Positions 7,426 to 16,269 of a stretch of DNA of 50,949 bases are shown here, one piece after another (position 1 is the stretch's first letter; every line of letters begins with the position of its first letter). The DNA lies in contig MPOT01000065.1 in the NCBI GenBank assembly GCA_001896545.1, positions 1 to 50,949 of the forward strand, given 5' to 3'. The notes under the pieces are model-generated. The model worked only from the letters and a program-made list of their open reading frames with translations. It searched no databases and was not told the origin of the DNA. This DNA is from Tepidanaerobacter sp. EBM-38. Its GTDB lineage: Bacteria > Bacillota > Thermosediminibacteria > Thermosediminibacterales > Tepidanaerobacteraceae. The position numbers and the translations under genes were made by a program.

Positions 7426-8307
7426 CTATTTTTGAAATAAGATGGTCATGTAGCTTGTAGTTTCTATCATATCATTGCCCAGCAAAATACCTGAGTTGGT
7501 ATTGTCAAGGACGGTAAAGTCAGTGATACCCATGTTTTCCATGGCAAAAAACAGGATGCCCAGAGCCGAAGGAGAGTCCAGGTGGTCGTTGTCCATGGCA
7601 AAAATGCGATCCCAGTCTTTTTCCCTTATAGCTTTCAGGGTTTCAGAGTCCATCTGTACTGCCTCTTGACTTGCCAGATAGTGTGAGAAATCGACAGATG
7701 CTACTATCACCGCATCTTTTCTGAGCAAGGGAGAAAGGTGCTCAGCCAGTTGTTCTGCCTCCTTTTTTGGTACATCATGGTGGCATATGATGGGCACAAC
7801 TTTGGTGTTTGGCAGATAATACTTTACAAAAGGCATGAGGTTACCCATGGAGTGTTCGGTGCTAAAGGCATAATCGTCCTGCTTTACCATATGTGTGGCC
7901 AGCAAATAGTCAACTGCCTCTTTATCTACCTCCACAGTGCCAAAGGGTGTCTGCCATCCCAGGCTGCTGACAAGAATTCGAGAGCCGATGTTTTTATGGT
8001 TTGGCCCCACCAAAATTAGCAAGTTGGGCGGTGCATCCTGTATTTTTGAAAAGACATCGGCTATCATTTGGTGTGCCAGCAGATGATGAGGCACTACGGC
8101 CCCGCAAATCTTTTCATTCCAAAGCTCTTTTTTGACTGAGTATTCCGGGGTAAAATACCTTGGGTCAAAGAAGTTGTTGGGGTGGGTTGGTGCGGGGGCA
8201 GAGGGGGCAAAAGTCGGAAGCGTTTCTGCCCTTCTCGTCTCCCTTACGATGCCCGTCAATACCAATCCAAGGCAAATAATTATAAAAAGTGTAGCAACTT
8301 TTTTCAT
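7426..8307 (-). CDS. Memo-like (AmmeMemoRadiSam system B) protein with N-terminal anchor
   Basis: 293 residues. An N-terminal hydrophobic helix (about 4-20) precedes a Pro-rich linker and a Memo-family domain. Metal-site-like residues of the family are present: VPHHLLA (71-77), VGPNHKN (100-106), STEHSMG (149-155), PIICHHD and ASVDFSHYL. Memo proteins share the fold of class III extradiol dioxygenases; the bacterial role is not settled. The usual partners (AMMECR1 domain, radical SAM protein) are absent. The ATG overlaps the stop of the upstream macroglobulin gene (ATGA, 8304-8307), so the two are translationally coupled and both appear to be exported or anchored outside. That pairing is the best hint of function. 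Confidence 0.85.
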   Translation of the reverse strand: MKKVATLFIIICLGLVLTGIVRETRRAETLPTFAPSAPAPTHPNNFFDPRYFTPEYSVKKELWNEKICGAVVPHHLLAHQMIADVFSKIQDAPPNLLILVGPNHKNIGSRILVSSLGWQTPFGTVEVDKEAVDYLLATHMVKQDDYAFSTEHSMGNLMPFVKYYLPNTKVVPIICHHDVPKKEAEQLAEHLSPLLRKDAVIVASVDFSHYLASQEAVQMDSETLKAIREKDWDRIFAMDNDHLDSPSALGILFFAMENMGITDFTVLDNTNSGILLGNDMIETTSYMTILFQK

Positions 8308-11300
8308 TTAATACTCATCCTATCCCCTTTAGTTACACTGTAAACCACACCGCTATTCACATGTTGTATTATGGCAGGCTCAGCCGCAAATTCTCCGGGA
8401 TTGATGACCCTTGCATAGTAATTCAAGTTCCGATTCTTCTTTTCATAAACTGCAAATATCACCTTTTGGCCATCTACCTGCACAGGATATCTTGTGTAAT
8501 CATTACCCGCACCATGATAGTGCGGCCTTTCAACTATCTTTAATCCTGCCGGAAGAAAATCAGTTATGATATATGGACCATCGGGGGCTGTCTGGCCGAA
8601 CTCATAAGCGATGTTTACCTTTATTAAATCACCGGCATTAAAAGAAGTCTGGGCCCTGCCTGAAACCGCTTCATAGCTACGTGTTAGTTTAACGCCATCA
8701 GTAATGGATACTAAAGAAGTGTCAAAGGCAGCGGGATAAACAGCGGTAATTCCTACTTTGCCCTTAATATTTTCAAATTTTAGTTTAGCAAGTTTTTCTG
8801 GCGAAAGCAGCAGGCAAAAAGTTTCTTGAGGTTCAAGCACTACCTTTTCGCTTTTACCGTCCACGCGATAATCAAAACTTACGGCGTTTTTCGAAAGCCT
8901 GGGCAGAGCTTTTTCCAAAAACATCAACTGCTCCGCATAAAGAAGGATATCCTTTGTTGAGTTATCCAAGACATAGGCTGCAAGCTTGTTTTGTTCATCC
9001 AGATTCAGTCCGGCACAGACTATTGATGCAAGTGCCGTAGCCTCCAGTATGTCATCCTGATCCTGGCCACACTTTATCCGCATTTGAGTTTTCAGGTCTT
9101 CTCCATTTTGCTTTAAAATGCTCTTTATCCACTGAGATGCTGAAGGCTCATCACCGATTTCCAAAAAGGCCATGGCAAGATAGAGCTGCTCTTTTACAGT
9201 CAAGTCCTTTTGTGTTGACAGAAGTTTAAGCTCTGTAAGCACCGGTTCGTTTAAAGCTGAAAGACCGTATAGAGCAATAATGCTTCTTTCCCGGCTTTCT
9301 TTAGGATCTTCTGCAATTTTATAAAAGTAATCGGCAAACGATGATTTGTCAAAGACGCTACCGTAAAGTGAAACAAGTTTTGCCGAAAGCTCTAAATCTT
9401 GATCACTATAAGGTAAAACGGCAATGCCGCCTTCCTGTGTTTGATATTCCAGTAGATTCAAATTTTCGCCGCTTTTACCAGGCAGCGCCAAATTCAAATC
9501 CGGGAAATACTCCTCCAGCAGGCTTTGCGCTTTAAGTGGTGCGATTTTCTGGTCTATGCGGCTGCCATCGGACCAACTTAGTTTAAGCAGCATTCTTAAG
9601 TATTGGCTGCGCTCATAATCTGTGAATGTTAAACTTGTAGGTGTATTTTCTGCTCCCCTTATTTGAAGGTTTTCCTCCATCAGCCAAAAATCAACTTGCT
9701 GTTTCGTAACAAGGCTGTCTACAACATTAAAACTCAGTGTCAGCTTGTCTGTAAGCCCATCCGCAGTTTTTCCGGTTACGGTCAAGTCATACTTGCCCTT
9801 TTGTAAAGCCGGCAGCTGCCAATAAGCAGCGTCAAAGGCATTTTTAGTCAGTGTCTCGGATATAGTTTTTCCCGGGCCTTTAAGCGCTGTTTCATAAGCA
9901 ACCGATGTACCGGATTTTAGTTTGTTGCCAAAGGCACGCAGGGGTATCATAGGCTGATCGCCTGTTAGATATGTGTCATTTATAACTGTGCTTACAAAAA
10001 AGGGCAGCTTGACGATAACCGGTGCAGTTTTGGTGGCAGCAAAAAGATCATCGGTTACCGCTTGGCAAGTAAGCCTCCAAGATGTAAGATTATCCGGCAC
10101 TTTAAATGAAAACTTTGCCTTTCCCTGCCTGTTGGTGCTTACTGTTTTGAATAGCACTGCATCTTTAAAGTCTTTTCGTTCAGAACCTCCCTCGCCGCCG
10201 CCTTCAGCACCACCCGACAACGAATCGGCGGTTTCATGAGTAAAGCCGGTTATATATATGCCTGAACCATAAATATCGCCATAAATATCACCTAGTATAT
10301 CCGCATACTGCTGGCGTAGAGCATAGAGCGCCTCATCCACCAGGTTTAAATTCACCAGTGCCTCAACCGGTCTGCCGCTGCTATCGGTGACTTCTACTTC
10401 AACGTTAACAGTATCTTTGGGATTATATTCCTTTTGGTCTGTCTTAATGTCAATGTTAAGAGCCTTTTCGGTCCTGTCATACATTACAATAAATTCATAT
10501 GCCTCATGATAATTTCGGCCGTCAAAATAGACTCCCTTGACCCAAAAGTTAGGAATGAGCTCCTGCTTAAATGCCGTATTAAAATCGGCAGTATCTTGCA
10601 CATGACTTTCGAGTATGCCGTTTTGAGCTGTAAAGAACAAGAAACCATTTGGCCTGGAAGAAATTGGCGACTCATTCTGCTTCATGGAAAGTTCGACCGC
10701 TTCATTGGTTTTATATGAGGCTTTGCCTTCCAGGTAATACCATGTATAATCGTAGATCCTAGGCCTACCGTTTCCTGAAATCGTATATTCATATACGGCA
10801 GGATTGCCCTTAAAATCTATGGCGGTAAGTTCAACTCTATAGGATTCCTCATTTTTCACAGGGAAAGTAAAGGTAGCCTTACCCTCTTTGTCGGTGGTTA
10901 CCTGAGTTTCGGATTCCAAGACCTTGCTGTATTCGTATTCATACCTGGTTTGCACCTTTTTATTTATAAAATCATAGTATTTTCCTGCCTCGTATTTTTC
11001 CCACACATCCCGGTAGATGCGAACATTTACCGGGTGATTGGCAGCAGGGCCGCTTTTATATGCATCTTCATCCCATGGATCTGCCTGGCCGCTGTTTACC
11101 TTATCGATGGTAAGCCTGTCTATGTCTATTCCAATGGCGGCAGTACCATTTTTTACATCGCCTGAAGCGTCAATGCAGATATCATTGTTTAACACAAATA
11201 AAGCAGTTTCAGTTTCAATTTCCCCGGCTTCCGGCAGCTTAGCAGTGAGAAATAGGCAGGAATGCTGCAAAAAGCCGTATTGCTCCTGTTTGAATTCAGG

Positions 11301-13145
11301 AGAAAAGCTTATTATGGCATTGCCCTCGCTATCTGTAGTAGTGCTGCCGTTTCCATAGTTTCGGATATAGTATTCCAAAGGGGTATCAGGTACAGGTGTT
11401 CCCTCAAAAAAAGCTGCCTTAACCTGAAAATCAACCTTATCGCCTACATATACGGCTTTTTTTGAGGGAACCACTTCCAACTGGTAGGATGGTTTGCTGT
11501 AAGTTGCAACTTCAAAGCCTCTGGAGGTAATCACAAGGTCTTCGAACTTTACCTCTAGGAAATAATAACCGGGAGTCAAATTGGGAAGCTTCATATTTCC
11601 TATGAAACTAAAATCATCTAAGGGAATTTCTTTGCTGTCTATAGTAGGGTTATCCCGTAATTCTGACGATAGCAGCGATACCGTAACTTTATTAATATTC
11701 TTTGCCTTGTCGGCCCTTGGCTTTATAATACCCCAGAAATTGACAGTACTATCTGGTTTATACAGTGTTCTGTCAAGATAGAGATATTTCCAGTAATCTT
11801 TTGCAAAATCATCTTCAAGCTCGGTATCAGGATACATTTGATAGTAGGGATAAATAGCGGCTACTGCTTCCTTATTGTCTTTAGAAACAACAGCATATAC
11901 TCCGTCAATGGCATCATTAGAAGTGGACAGCTTAGCCAACCCCGTATCATCAGTGGTTGATGATTTGCCATTTCCATAGAACTGTACCTTTGCTCCCGAT
12001 ACCGGCTTGCCGGATGATAAATCATTTACCCAGACAAGGTTTTGTTTTTTGCCTACGGCTGCATAGATGGCAAGGTCTGTAACTTGAAACCATATCTGGC
12101 GAATGTTGTTTTGCACATTAGCCTGAGCTATGTAGTAACCGGCAGGCATGACCTCGGGAAATTCGATAAATTTGGTAGATTCAACATCCATAACCGGTGC
12201 TGAGAATTTAGCCACAGATTGCAGCTTGGAAACATCTTCTAAATAAGTTTGCCGGCTGCGAAATGCCCAGAAAGGTATTTTTTGCTTTTCCTGAAGGGCT
12301 CTAATATAATCATTTGCAGTTTTATATCTGTAAACGGTAAAATCTATATTTTTGGGCAACTGCATGCTGTCCCAGCTATAATAGCCAAATTGGAAAATAG
12401 GTTTTTCAGAAGTTGAAAATTCACTGATGGATTTGTGAAAATTAAAACCTAAACCATCTTGGGATTCTTCCTGAGTTTCAAACTGAAATGTAAAGTCTTC
12501 TTTAAGGGTTTGGCGGCTTGCGGAAAGCGGCAGGCCTTTCTTAATCGTAACGGTGTAAAGGGTGTCCGGTTCCAAGCTTTTAGGAACAAATACGGCTGTC
12601 TTTTTGTGTAACTCAAAACTTCCCTCGACATTTGGGCTGATAGTAAAAAACTCTGACAGCTTGTCAAAATTCAGATGGCTGAAGGTGATTTCTATTCCGG
12701 TGTTTGTGGGCACACCGGTGGCTTGGTGGCGGGGAAGAGTAGATACGACCTTAAAATCCCCCTTGGTCTGAAACGCCCATTTAAGAGGGGTTTCATCGCC
12801 GACAGACAGGGTGAACTTATAGATTTTTTGCGGTTCAAGAGGCGCTTTTGGTGTTACAAGCACCTTTTGCTTATCTTTACTATCCCTTGCCACAGTAAAA
12901 TCCACGGCAGGTTCAACGGAAAGGTTTTCGCGGATGAATCTCGGATCTAGAGCAGATTTTGCAGAAAGAATAAATGCTGTATCAGAGTCAGCGCCTGCGC
13001 TGTCCTGTTTAGTAGGTTCCATAGTGATTTCTGATGCCAGAGCGGCTGTAGTAGGGTTATTCCTATTTATGTATAAACTTGCGCCAAAAACCAACAGTAT
13101 CACTACTGCAAGAGATAGGGCCAAATAACGCTTTGATTTTTGCAT
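8304..13145 (-). CDS. Alpha-2-macroglobulin family protein lacking the thioester
   Basis: 1613 residues, surface-anchored by an N-terminal helix (about 7-25). Two Ig-like (Big_5-type) domains follow (about 40-225), then repeated macroglobulin domains, including KPDSTVNFWGIIKPR and an MG domain with LNLVDEALYAL. A Gly/Glu-rich bait-like stretch lies near 965-985 (SLSGGAEGGGEGGSERKDF). The A2M core WRLTCQAVTDD is present, then an alpha-helical thioester-type domain. Bacterial A2Ms trap proteases through a CxEQ thioester; here the equivalent region near residue 1195 reads DGSRIDQK, so no thioester can form. GAGGAGATG precedes the ATG. Coupled to the Memo-like gene. Confidence 0.9.
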   Translation of the reverse strand: MQKSKRYLALSLAVVILLVFGASLYINRNNPTTAALASEITMEPTKQDSAGADSDTAFILSAKSALDPRFIRENLSVEPAVDFTVARDSKDKQKVLVTPKAPLEPQKIYKFTLSVGDETPLKWAFQTKGDFKVVSTLPRHQATGVPTNTGIEITFSHLNFDKLSEFFTISPNVEGSFELHKKTAVFVPKSLEPDTLYTVTIKKGLPLSASRQTLKEDFTFQFETQEESQDGLGFNFHKSISEFSTSEKPIFQFGYYSWDSMQLPKNIDFTVYRYKTANDYIRALQEKQKIPFWAFRSRQTYLEDVSKLQSVAKFSAPVMDVESTKFIEFPEVMPAGYYIAQANVQNNIRQIWFQVTDLAIYAAVGKKQNLVWVNDLSSGKPVSGAKVQFYGNGKSSTTDDTGLAKLSTSNDAIDGVYAVVSKDNKEAVAAIYPYYQMYPDTELEDDFAKDYWKYLYLDRTLYKPDSTVNFWGIIKPRADKAKNINKVTVSLLSSELRDNPTIDSKEIPLDDFSFIGNMKLPNLTPGYYFLEVKFEDLVITSRGFEVATYSKPSYQLEVVPSKKAVYVGDKVDFQVKAAFFEGTPVPDTPLEYYIRNYGNGSTTTDSEGNAIISFSPEFKQEQYGFLQHSCLFLTAKLPEAGEIETETALFVLNNDICIDASGDVKNGTAAIGIDIDRLTIDKVNSGQADPWDEDAYKSGPAANHPVNVRIYRDVWEKYEAGKYYDFINKKVQTRYEYEYSKVLESETQVTTDKEGKATFTFPVKNEESYRVELTAIDFKGNPAVYEYTISGNGRPRIYDYTWYYLEGKASYKTNEAVELSMKQNESPISSRPNGFLFFTAQNGILESHVQDTADFNTAFKQELIPNFWVKGVYFDGRNYHEAYEFIVMYDRTEKALNIDIKTDQKEYNPKDTVNVEVEVTDSSGRPVEALVNLNLVDEALYALRQQYADILGDIYGDIYGSGIYITGFTHETADSLSGGAEGGGEGGSERKDFKDAVLFKTVSTNRQGKAKFSFKVPDNLTSWRLTCQAVTDDLFAATKTAPVIVKLPFFVSTVINDTYLTGDQPMIPLRAFGNKLKSGTSVAYETALKGPGKTISETLTKNAFDAAYWQLPALQKGKYDLTVTGKTADGLTDKLTLSFNVVDSLVTKQQVDFWLMEENLQIRGAENTPTSLTFTDYERSQYLRMLLKLSWSDGSRIDQKIAPLKAQSLLEEYFPDLNLALPGKSGENLNLLEYQTQEGGIAVLPYSDQDLELSAKLVSLYGSVFDKSSFADYFYKIAEDPKESRERSIIALYGLSALNEPVLTELKLLSTQKDLTVKEQLYLAMAFLEIGDEPSASQWIKSILKQNGEDLKTQMRIKCGQDQDDILEATALASIVCAGLNLDEQNKLAAYVLDNSTKDILLYAEQLMFLEKALPRLSKNAVSFDYRVDGKSEKVVLEPQETFCLLLSPEKLAKLKFENIKGKVGITAVYPAAFDTSLVSITDGVKLTRSYEAVSGRAQTSFNAGDLIKVNIAYEFGQTAPDGPYIITDFLPAGLKIVERPHYHGAGNDYTRYPVQVDGQKVIFAVYEKKNRNLNYYARVINPGEFAAEPAIIQHVNSGVVYSVTKGDRMSIK

Positions 13146-13266
13146 TTTGTCATCTCCTCAAAAACACCTTTTCATAATACAGACGTTAAGTCAAGCAAAA
13201 TAGTTCCAAGTTAAAAAAATAAAAGAGAAATATGCTCAAAAGGAAGTTTCAATTTTCTATACATAC

Positions 13267-13313
13267 TTGACACAAGCTGATTATATGGATAACCTGATAA
13301 TATAAGGTATAAT
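13267..13313 (+). promoter_or_regulatory. Possible promoter region for the DUF1538/P-II operon
   Basis: A TTGACA box (13267-13272) and a TATAAT box (13308-13313) are both present but not at standard spacing to each other; each would need a poor partner. A vegetative promoter in this stretch is likely, the exact boxes uncertain. Confidence 0.3.
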
Positions 13314-13373
13314 AAGGTGTGGGGATTTAAAAAAAGAAGCAAATTGAAAAAAGCGAGAGGAGTTGGTATATGG

Positions 13374-14075
13374 ATGAGCTTTTTTGATGTATTAAAGGCT
13401 TTTTGGGAAACAGCAAAAAATGTTTTGCCGATAGTAATATTTTTATGCATTTTTCGGTTAATTGTTTTGCGGAAACCTATTGAAGAAATAAAGACATTGG
13501 TATTAGGGACACTGCTCAGTATTATAGGCCTTCATTTGTTTTTAAAGGGAATATCCCTTAGCTTGATTCCTTTAGGGGATTCCGTAGGGAGAGACCTTGT
13601 AGTATTGAATAATAAATACTTAATAGCAATATTTGCCTTTGTGGTAGGGTTTTTTGCAACAATGGTCGAGCCGGGTCTTAAGGCACTTGCTTTGGAAGTC
13701 GAGGAGATTTCCACCGGAGCCATACCGATGAACGTGCTGATAAATGCTGTTGGCATAGGATTTGGCCTGGGGATGAGTATTGGCATTGTAAAGATATTAA
13801 ATAATATCCCAACTAAAACCATTCTTTTTCCCGTACTGCTTTTGGCAATGATTTTAGGCTATTTTGCGCCCAGAGAATTCGTCGATATCGCCATAGACTC
13901 AGCCAGCGCTACTACCGGTCCGGTTAATATACCGCTTAACATGGCCATTGCCTTAGGCCTTTCAAAAATACTGGAAACTTCAGATCCATTGCTCAACGGC
14001 TTTGGAATAATAGGGCTAACCTCTATGGGAGCGGTGATTTCAGTGCTGGTGCTGGGTATATTGAGCAGGATTTAA
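13374..14075 (+). CDS. DUF1538 membrane protein
   Basis: About 233 residues with at least six hydrophobic segments. Family features: IPLGDSVGRDL after the second helix, and FFATMVEPGLKALALEVEEIS, matching the conserved EPxLxxLA region of DUF1538. The ATG 13374 (MSFFDVLKAF) is preferred; in-frame sequence upstream is basic and overlaps the likely promoter, and GAGAGGAG precedes 13374. Many DUF1538 proteins carry two copies of the domain; this has one. The next gene encodes a P-II-like protein 14 nt downstream, suggesting a transporter with a cytosolic regulatory subunit. The substrate is unknown. Confidence 0.85.
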   Translation: MSFFDVLKAFWETAKNVLPIVIFLCIFRLIVLRKPIEEIKTLVLGTLLSIIGLHLFLKGISLSLIPLGDSVGRDLVVLNNKYLIAIFAFVVGFFATMVEPGLKALALEVEEISTGAIPMNVLINAVGIGFGLGMSIGIVKILNNIPTKTILFPVLLLAMILGYFAPREFVDIAIDSASATTGPVNIPLNMAIALGLSKILETSDPLLNGFGIIGLTSMGAVISVLVLGILSRI

Positions 14076-14089
14076 GAGGAGGGGTTAAA

Positions 14090-14419
14090 ATGTCTGAAAT
14101 TATGGCTGTTGTTGCCATCGTGGAAAGGGGCAAAGCCGATTATGTGGTAAACCGTGCCAAAAAGGTAGGTGCACAAGGTGCTACTATATTATACGGCAGG
14201 GGTACAGGAGAAAGTGAAGCAAAGAAATTTTTGAATGTGCATATCGAGTCCTCGAAGGAGATTATCATAATTTTAACTGAAAAAGAGAAATGCAAGCAGA
14301 TATTTGACGAGGTAGTGGAAGCGGGCAGGCTTAAAGAGCCAGGAACGGGCATTATTTTTACATTTCCCGTATCAAATCTGGTGGGCCTGCATCATCGTGA
14401 AAACTTTTCACTTAACTAA
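14090..14419 (+). CDS. P-II family signalling protein paired with DUF1538
   Basis: 109 residues, P-II (GlnB-like) fold: VAIVERGKADYVVNRAKKVGAQGATILYGRGTG fits the first beta-alpha-beta and the start of the T-loop (described as residues about 6-38), and AGRLKEPGTGIIFTFPVSN fits the C-terminal strand. The loop lacks the uridylylated Tyr context of classical GlnB, and AmtB or gln genes are absent. P-II-like proteins bind nucleotides and gate membrane partners; here the natural partner is the DUF1538 protein encoded just upstream. AGGAGGGG precedes ATG 14090. Confidence 0.85.
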   Translation: MSEIMAVVAIVERGKADYVVNRAKKVGAQGATILYGRGTGESEAKKFLNVHIESSKEIIIILTEKEKCKQIFDEVVEAGRLKEPGTGIIFTFPVSNLVGLHHRENFSLN

Positions 14420-14422
14420 AAA

Positions 14423-14463
14423 TGCGGCACTGTTTCGGCCTCTTAAAGGCAGGCAGTGCCGCA
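14423..14463. terminator. Hairpin between convergent P-II and speE genes
   Basis: TGCGGCACTG (14423-14432) pairs with CAGTGCCGCA (14454-14463). The T-run lies on the minus-strand side (AAAAA just left of the hairpin), so it terminates speE best; it may also protect the P-II transcript end. Confidence 0.75.
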
Positions 14464-14479
14464 GCAATGGACTAATCAG

Positions 14480-15343
14480 TCAATTATCATCTAATAGTTT
14501 TTCTATAAATTTTGGGAGGATAAAACAGCTTTCCAAAATTTCTTTGTTTATATATTGAGTATCTTTATCGAATTTTTCGGGATCTGGTTTCCAGTATTTT
14601 TTAGAACCCATGGTGAAGGTCCAGAATCCACCTGGATATGTCGGTACCGTAGCCATATATGTTTTTACAATGGGGAAAAGACTGTTTAAGTTTTTGTATA
14701 TTTTGACCATCATCTCAGAATAGAAAATGGGAGATTCGCTCTGACACACCATCAATCCATCTTCACGCAAATTGCGGTATATATCTTTGTAAAATTCAAG
14801 CTCAAAAAGCTTAACTGCCGGTCCGACAGGATCTGAAGAATCAATGATAATCACATCATACAAATAATCCCGCTGCTCCTTTACAAAGGCGGTGCCATCT
14901 TCAAAGATAAAATTCACTCTTGGGTCAGACAGGTTTCCCGACACTTTCGGCAAATACTTCCTGCAGGTCTGAACTACCATTTCATCTATTTCTACCATGT
15001 CAATTCTTTCCACATTGGGATACTTGGTTACTTCCCTAGCGGCACCACAGTCGCCGCCGCCGATTATGAGCACATTTTTTGGGTTGGGATGAATATTTAG
15101 GGGTACATGAGCAATCATCTCATTGTATATATATCCGTCATTGCTGGTTGTTTGAATAGCATCATCCAGTACCAGCATTGGGCCGAAGTCGTAAGAATCA
15201 AGTATCATTATCTGCTGAATTGGGGAGTTCCCTTGGTATATGATTTCCTTTATGCGGTAATCAATTTTAAGATTATTGCGGTCAACTTCGGTGAACCATA
15301 TATCATCACCTATTTTCTTCAAACATTCTTCCATTTGCATCAT
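14480..15343 (-). CDS. speE: Spermidine synthase (polyamine aminopropyltransferase)
   Basis: Transfers aminopropyl from decarboxylated SAM to putrescine. Seen: the N-terminal beta domain with YQGNSPIQQIMILDS, DDAIQTTSNDGYIYNEM, the nucleotide-binding VLIIGGGDCGAAREV (usually GGGDGG), the adenine-site Asp in VEIDEMV, and the catalytic IIIDSSDPVGPA. The ATG at 15343 (MMQMEECL) is chosen because GAGGGGG lies just upstream; a longer form would add 24 residues spanning the promoter. 287 residues is normal. No speD, speA or speB is nearby. Confidence 0.95.
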   Translation of the reverse strand: MMQMEECLKKIGDDIWFTEVDRNNLKIDYRIKEIIYQGNSPIQQIMILDSYDFGPMLVLDDAIQTTSNDGYIYNEMIAHVPLNIHPNPKNVLIIGGGDCGAAREVTKYPNVERIDMVEIDEMVVQTCRKYLPKVSGNLSDPRVNFIFEDGTAFVKEQRDYLYDVIIIDSSDPVGPAVKLFELEFYKDIYRNLREDGLMVCQSESPIFYSEMMVKIYKNLNSLFPIVKTYMATVPTYPGGFWTFTMGSKKYWKPDPEKFDKDTQYINKEILESCFILPKFIEKLLDDN

Positions 15344-15386
15344 AGAAAAACCCCCTCGTGTTTTTTGAGTTTCAATGTTCCTATAA

Positions 15387-15415
15387 ATGATAGCATGTAT
15401 TATTAAATTTATCAA
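15387..15415 (-). promoter_or_regulatory. speE promoter
   Basis: On the minus strand TTGATA (15415-15410), a 17-nt spacer and TATCAT (15392-15387) form a good vegetative promoter about 45 nt before the speE start. Confidence 0.65.
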
Positions 15416-15427
15416 AAATCACAACAA

Positions 15428-15452
15428 AGATACTTCACTACGTTCAGGATTA
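15428..15452 (-). repeat. Diverged copy of the TCATCCTGAGCGAAGC repeat
   Basis: Read on the minus strand this is TAATCCTGAACGTAGTGAAG followed by TATCT, matching the 4594 copy with a few substitutions. It lies just upstream of the speE promoter. Confidence 0.5.
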
Positions 15453-15606
15453 CAAGTCGTTTTCAGCCTCTGAATAGTAACAATATTTTTAGTTTATTTT
15501 GCAGGAAAAAAGAACTGGCGTAGAAAAAACCAGCAAATTGATATATAATTGAAATAGTGGCACAATAGTATAAGAAAGAAGCAATGTGAATTGGAGGGGA
15601 TTTATC

Positions 15607-16110
15607 GTGAAAGAACTACATATTGCTAAGGTATCTGAAAAAATAATAAATGAGCTGCCGGATGGAGCCTTACTTACAGTAGAATCCAACGGCAAGTTAA
15701 ACACAATGGCCATAGGCTGGGCCACCTTAGGCCGTGTATGGAATAAGCCTATATTAACGGTTATGGTGAGATTTTCCCGATTTACTCATGATGTAATCAA
15801 AAATGCCGATTCCTTTACGGTGAGTTTTTCGACGGAAGGTAAGCTAAAAGAGATTATAGCCAAGTGCGGAAGCAAAAGCGGAAGGGATATTGATAAGTTT
15901 AAAGAATATAATCTCACTCCCAAATATGTGGAGGGCATAGAATCACCCTACATCGCCGAAGGGGATTTGCATATTGTCTGCAAGATAGTTTACAAAAATA
16001 CCATGGAACCGGAACTGCTCTCAGACGAGATAAAAGACCGTTGGTATAAAGACAACGATTACCATACCATTTATTACGGAGAAGTCGTTAAAGTGCTTAA
16101 GAATGAATAA
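15607..16110 (+). CDS. Flavin reductase-like FMN-binding protein
   Basis: About 168 residues of the flavin-reductase/FMN-binding split-barrel fold. Seen: the N-terminal DGALLTVESNGKLNTMAIGW, KPILTVMVRFSRFTHDVI, SFTVSFS and the family's CGSKSGRDIDKF segment. Such proteins bind FMN and reduce flavins or act as small redox proteins in anaerobes; the partner is unknown. GTG 15607 is chosen because GGAGGGG (15593-15599) sits 7 nt before it. Monocistronic with its own terminator. Confidence 0.87.
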   Translation: MKELHIAKVSEKIINELPDGALLTVESNGKLNTMAIGWATLGRVWNKPILTVMVRFSRFTHDVIKNADSFTVSFSTEGKLKEIIAKCGSKSGRDIDKFKEYNLTPKYVEGIESPYIAEGDLHIVCKIVYKNTMEPELLSDEIKDRWYKDNDYHTIYYGEVVKVLKNE

Positions 16111-16156
16111 AAAACACATGCCCGCATCTTTAAAGTAATGATGCGGGCATGTATTT
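16111..16156 (+). terminator. Terminator after the flavin reductase gene
   Basis: ACATGCCCGCAT (16116-16127) pairs perfectly with ATGCGGGCATGT (16141-16152), starting 5 nt after the stop. Confidence 0.85.
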
Positions 16157-16269
16157 AGCAAAGTCGGGGAAACAACACCTTTGAAACAAGGCCATTTTAG
16201 AACAACAGGCCTTGCTTTAAGTTGTATACCATTATCTTTGCAGGGGGAGCTTTCTATGCTTAAATTGAT

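Noticed and set aside
10484..10675. Open frames within the alpha-2-macroglobulin gene on either strand
   Set aside because: All lie inside a 1613-codon gene with clear domain homology and are overlapping shadows.
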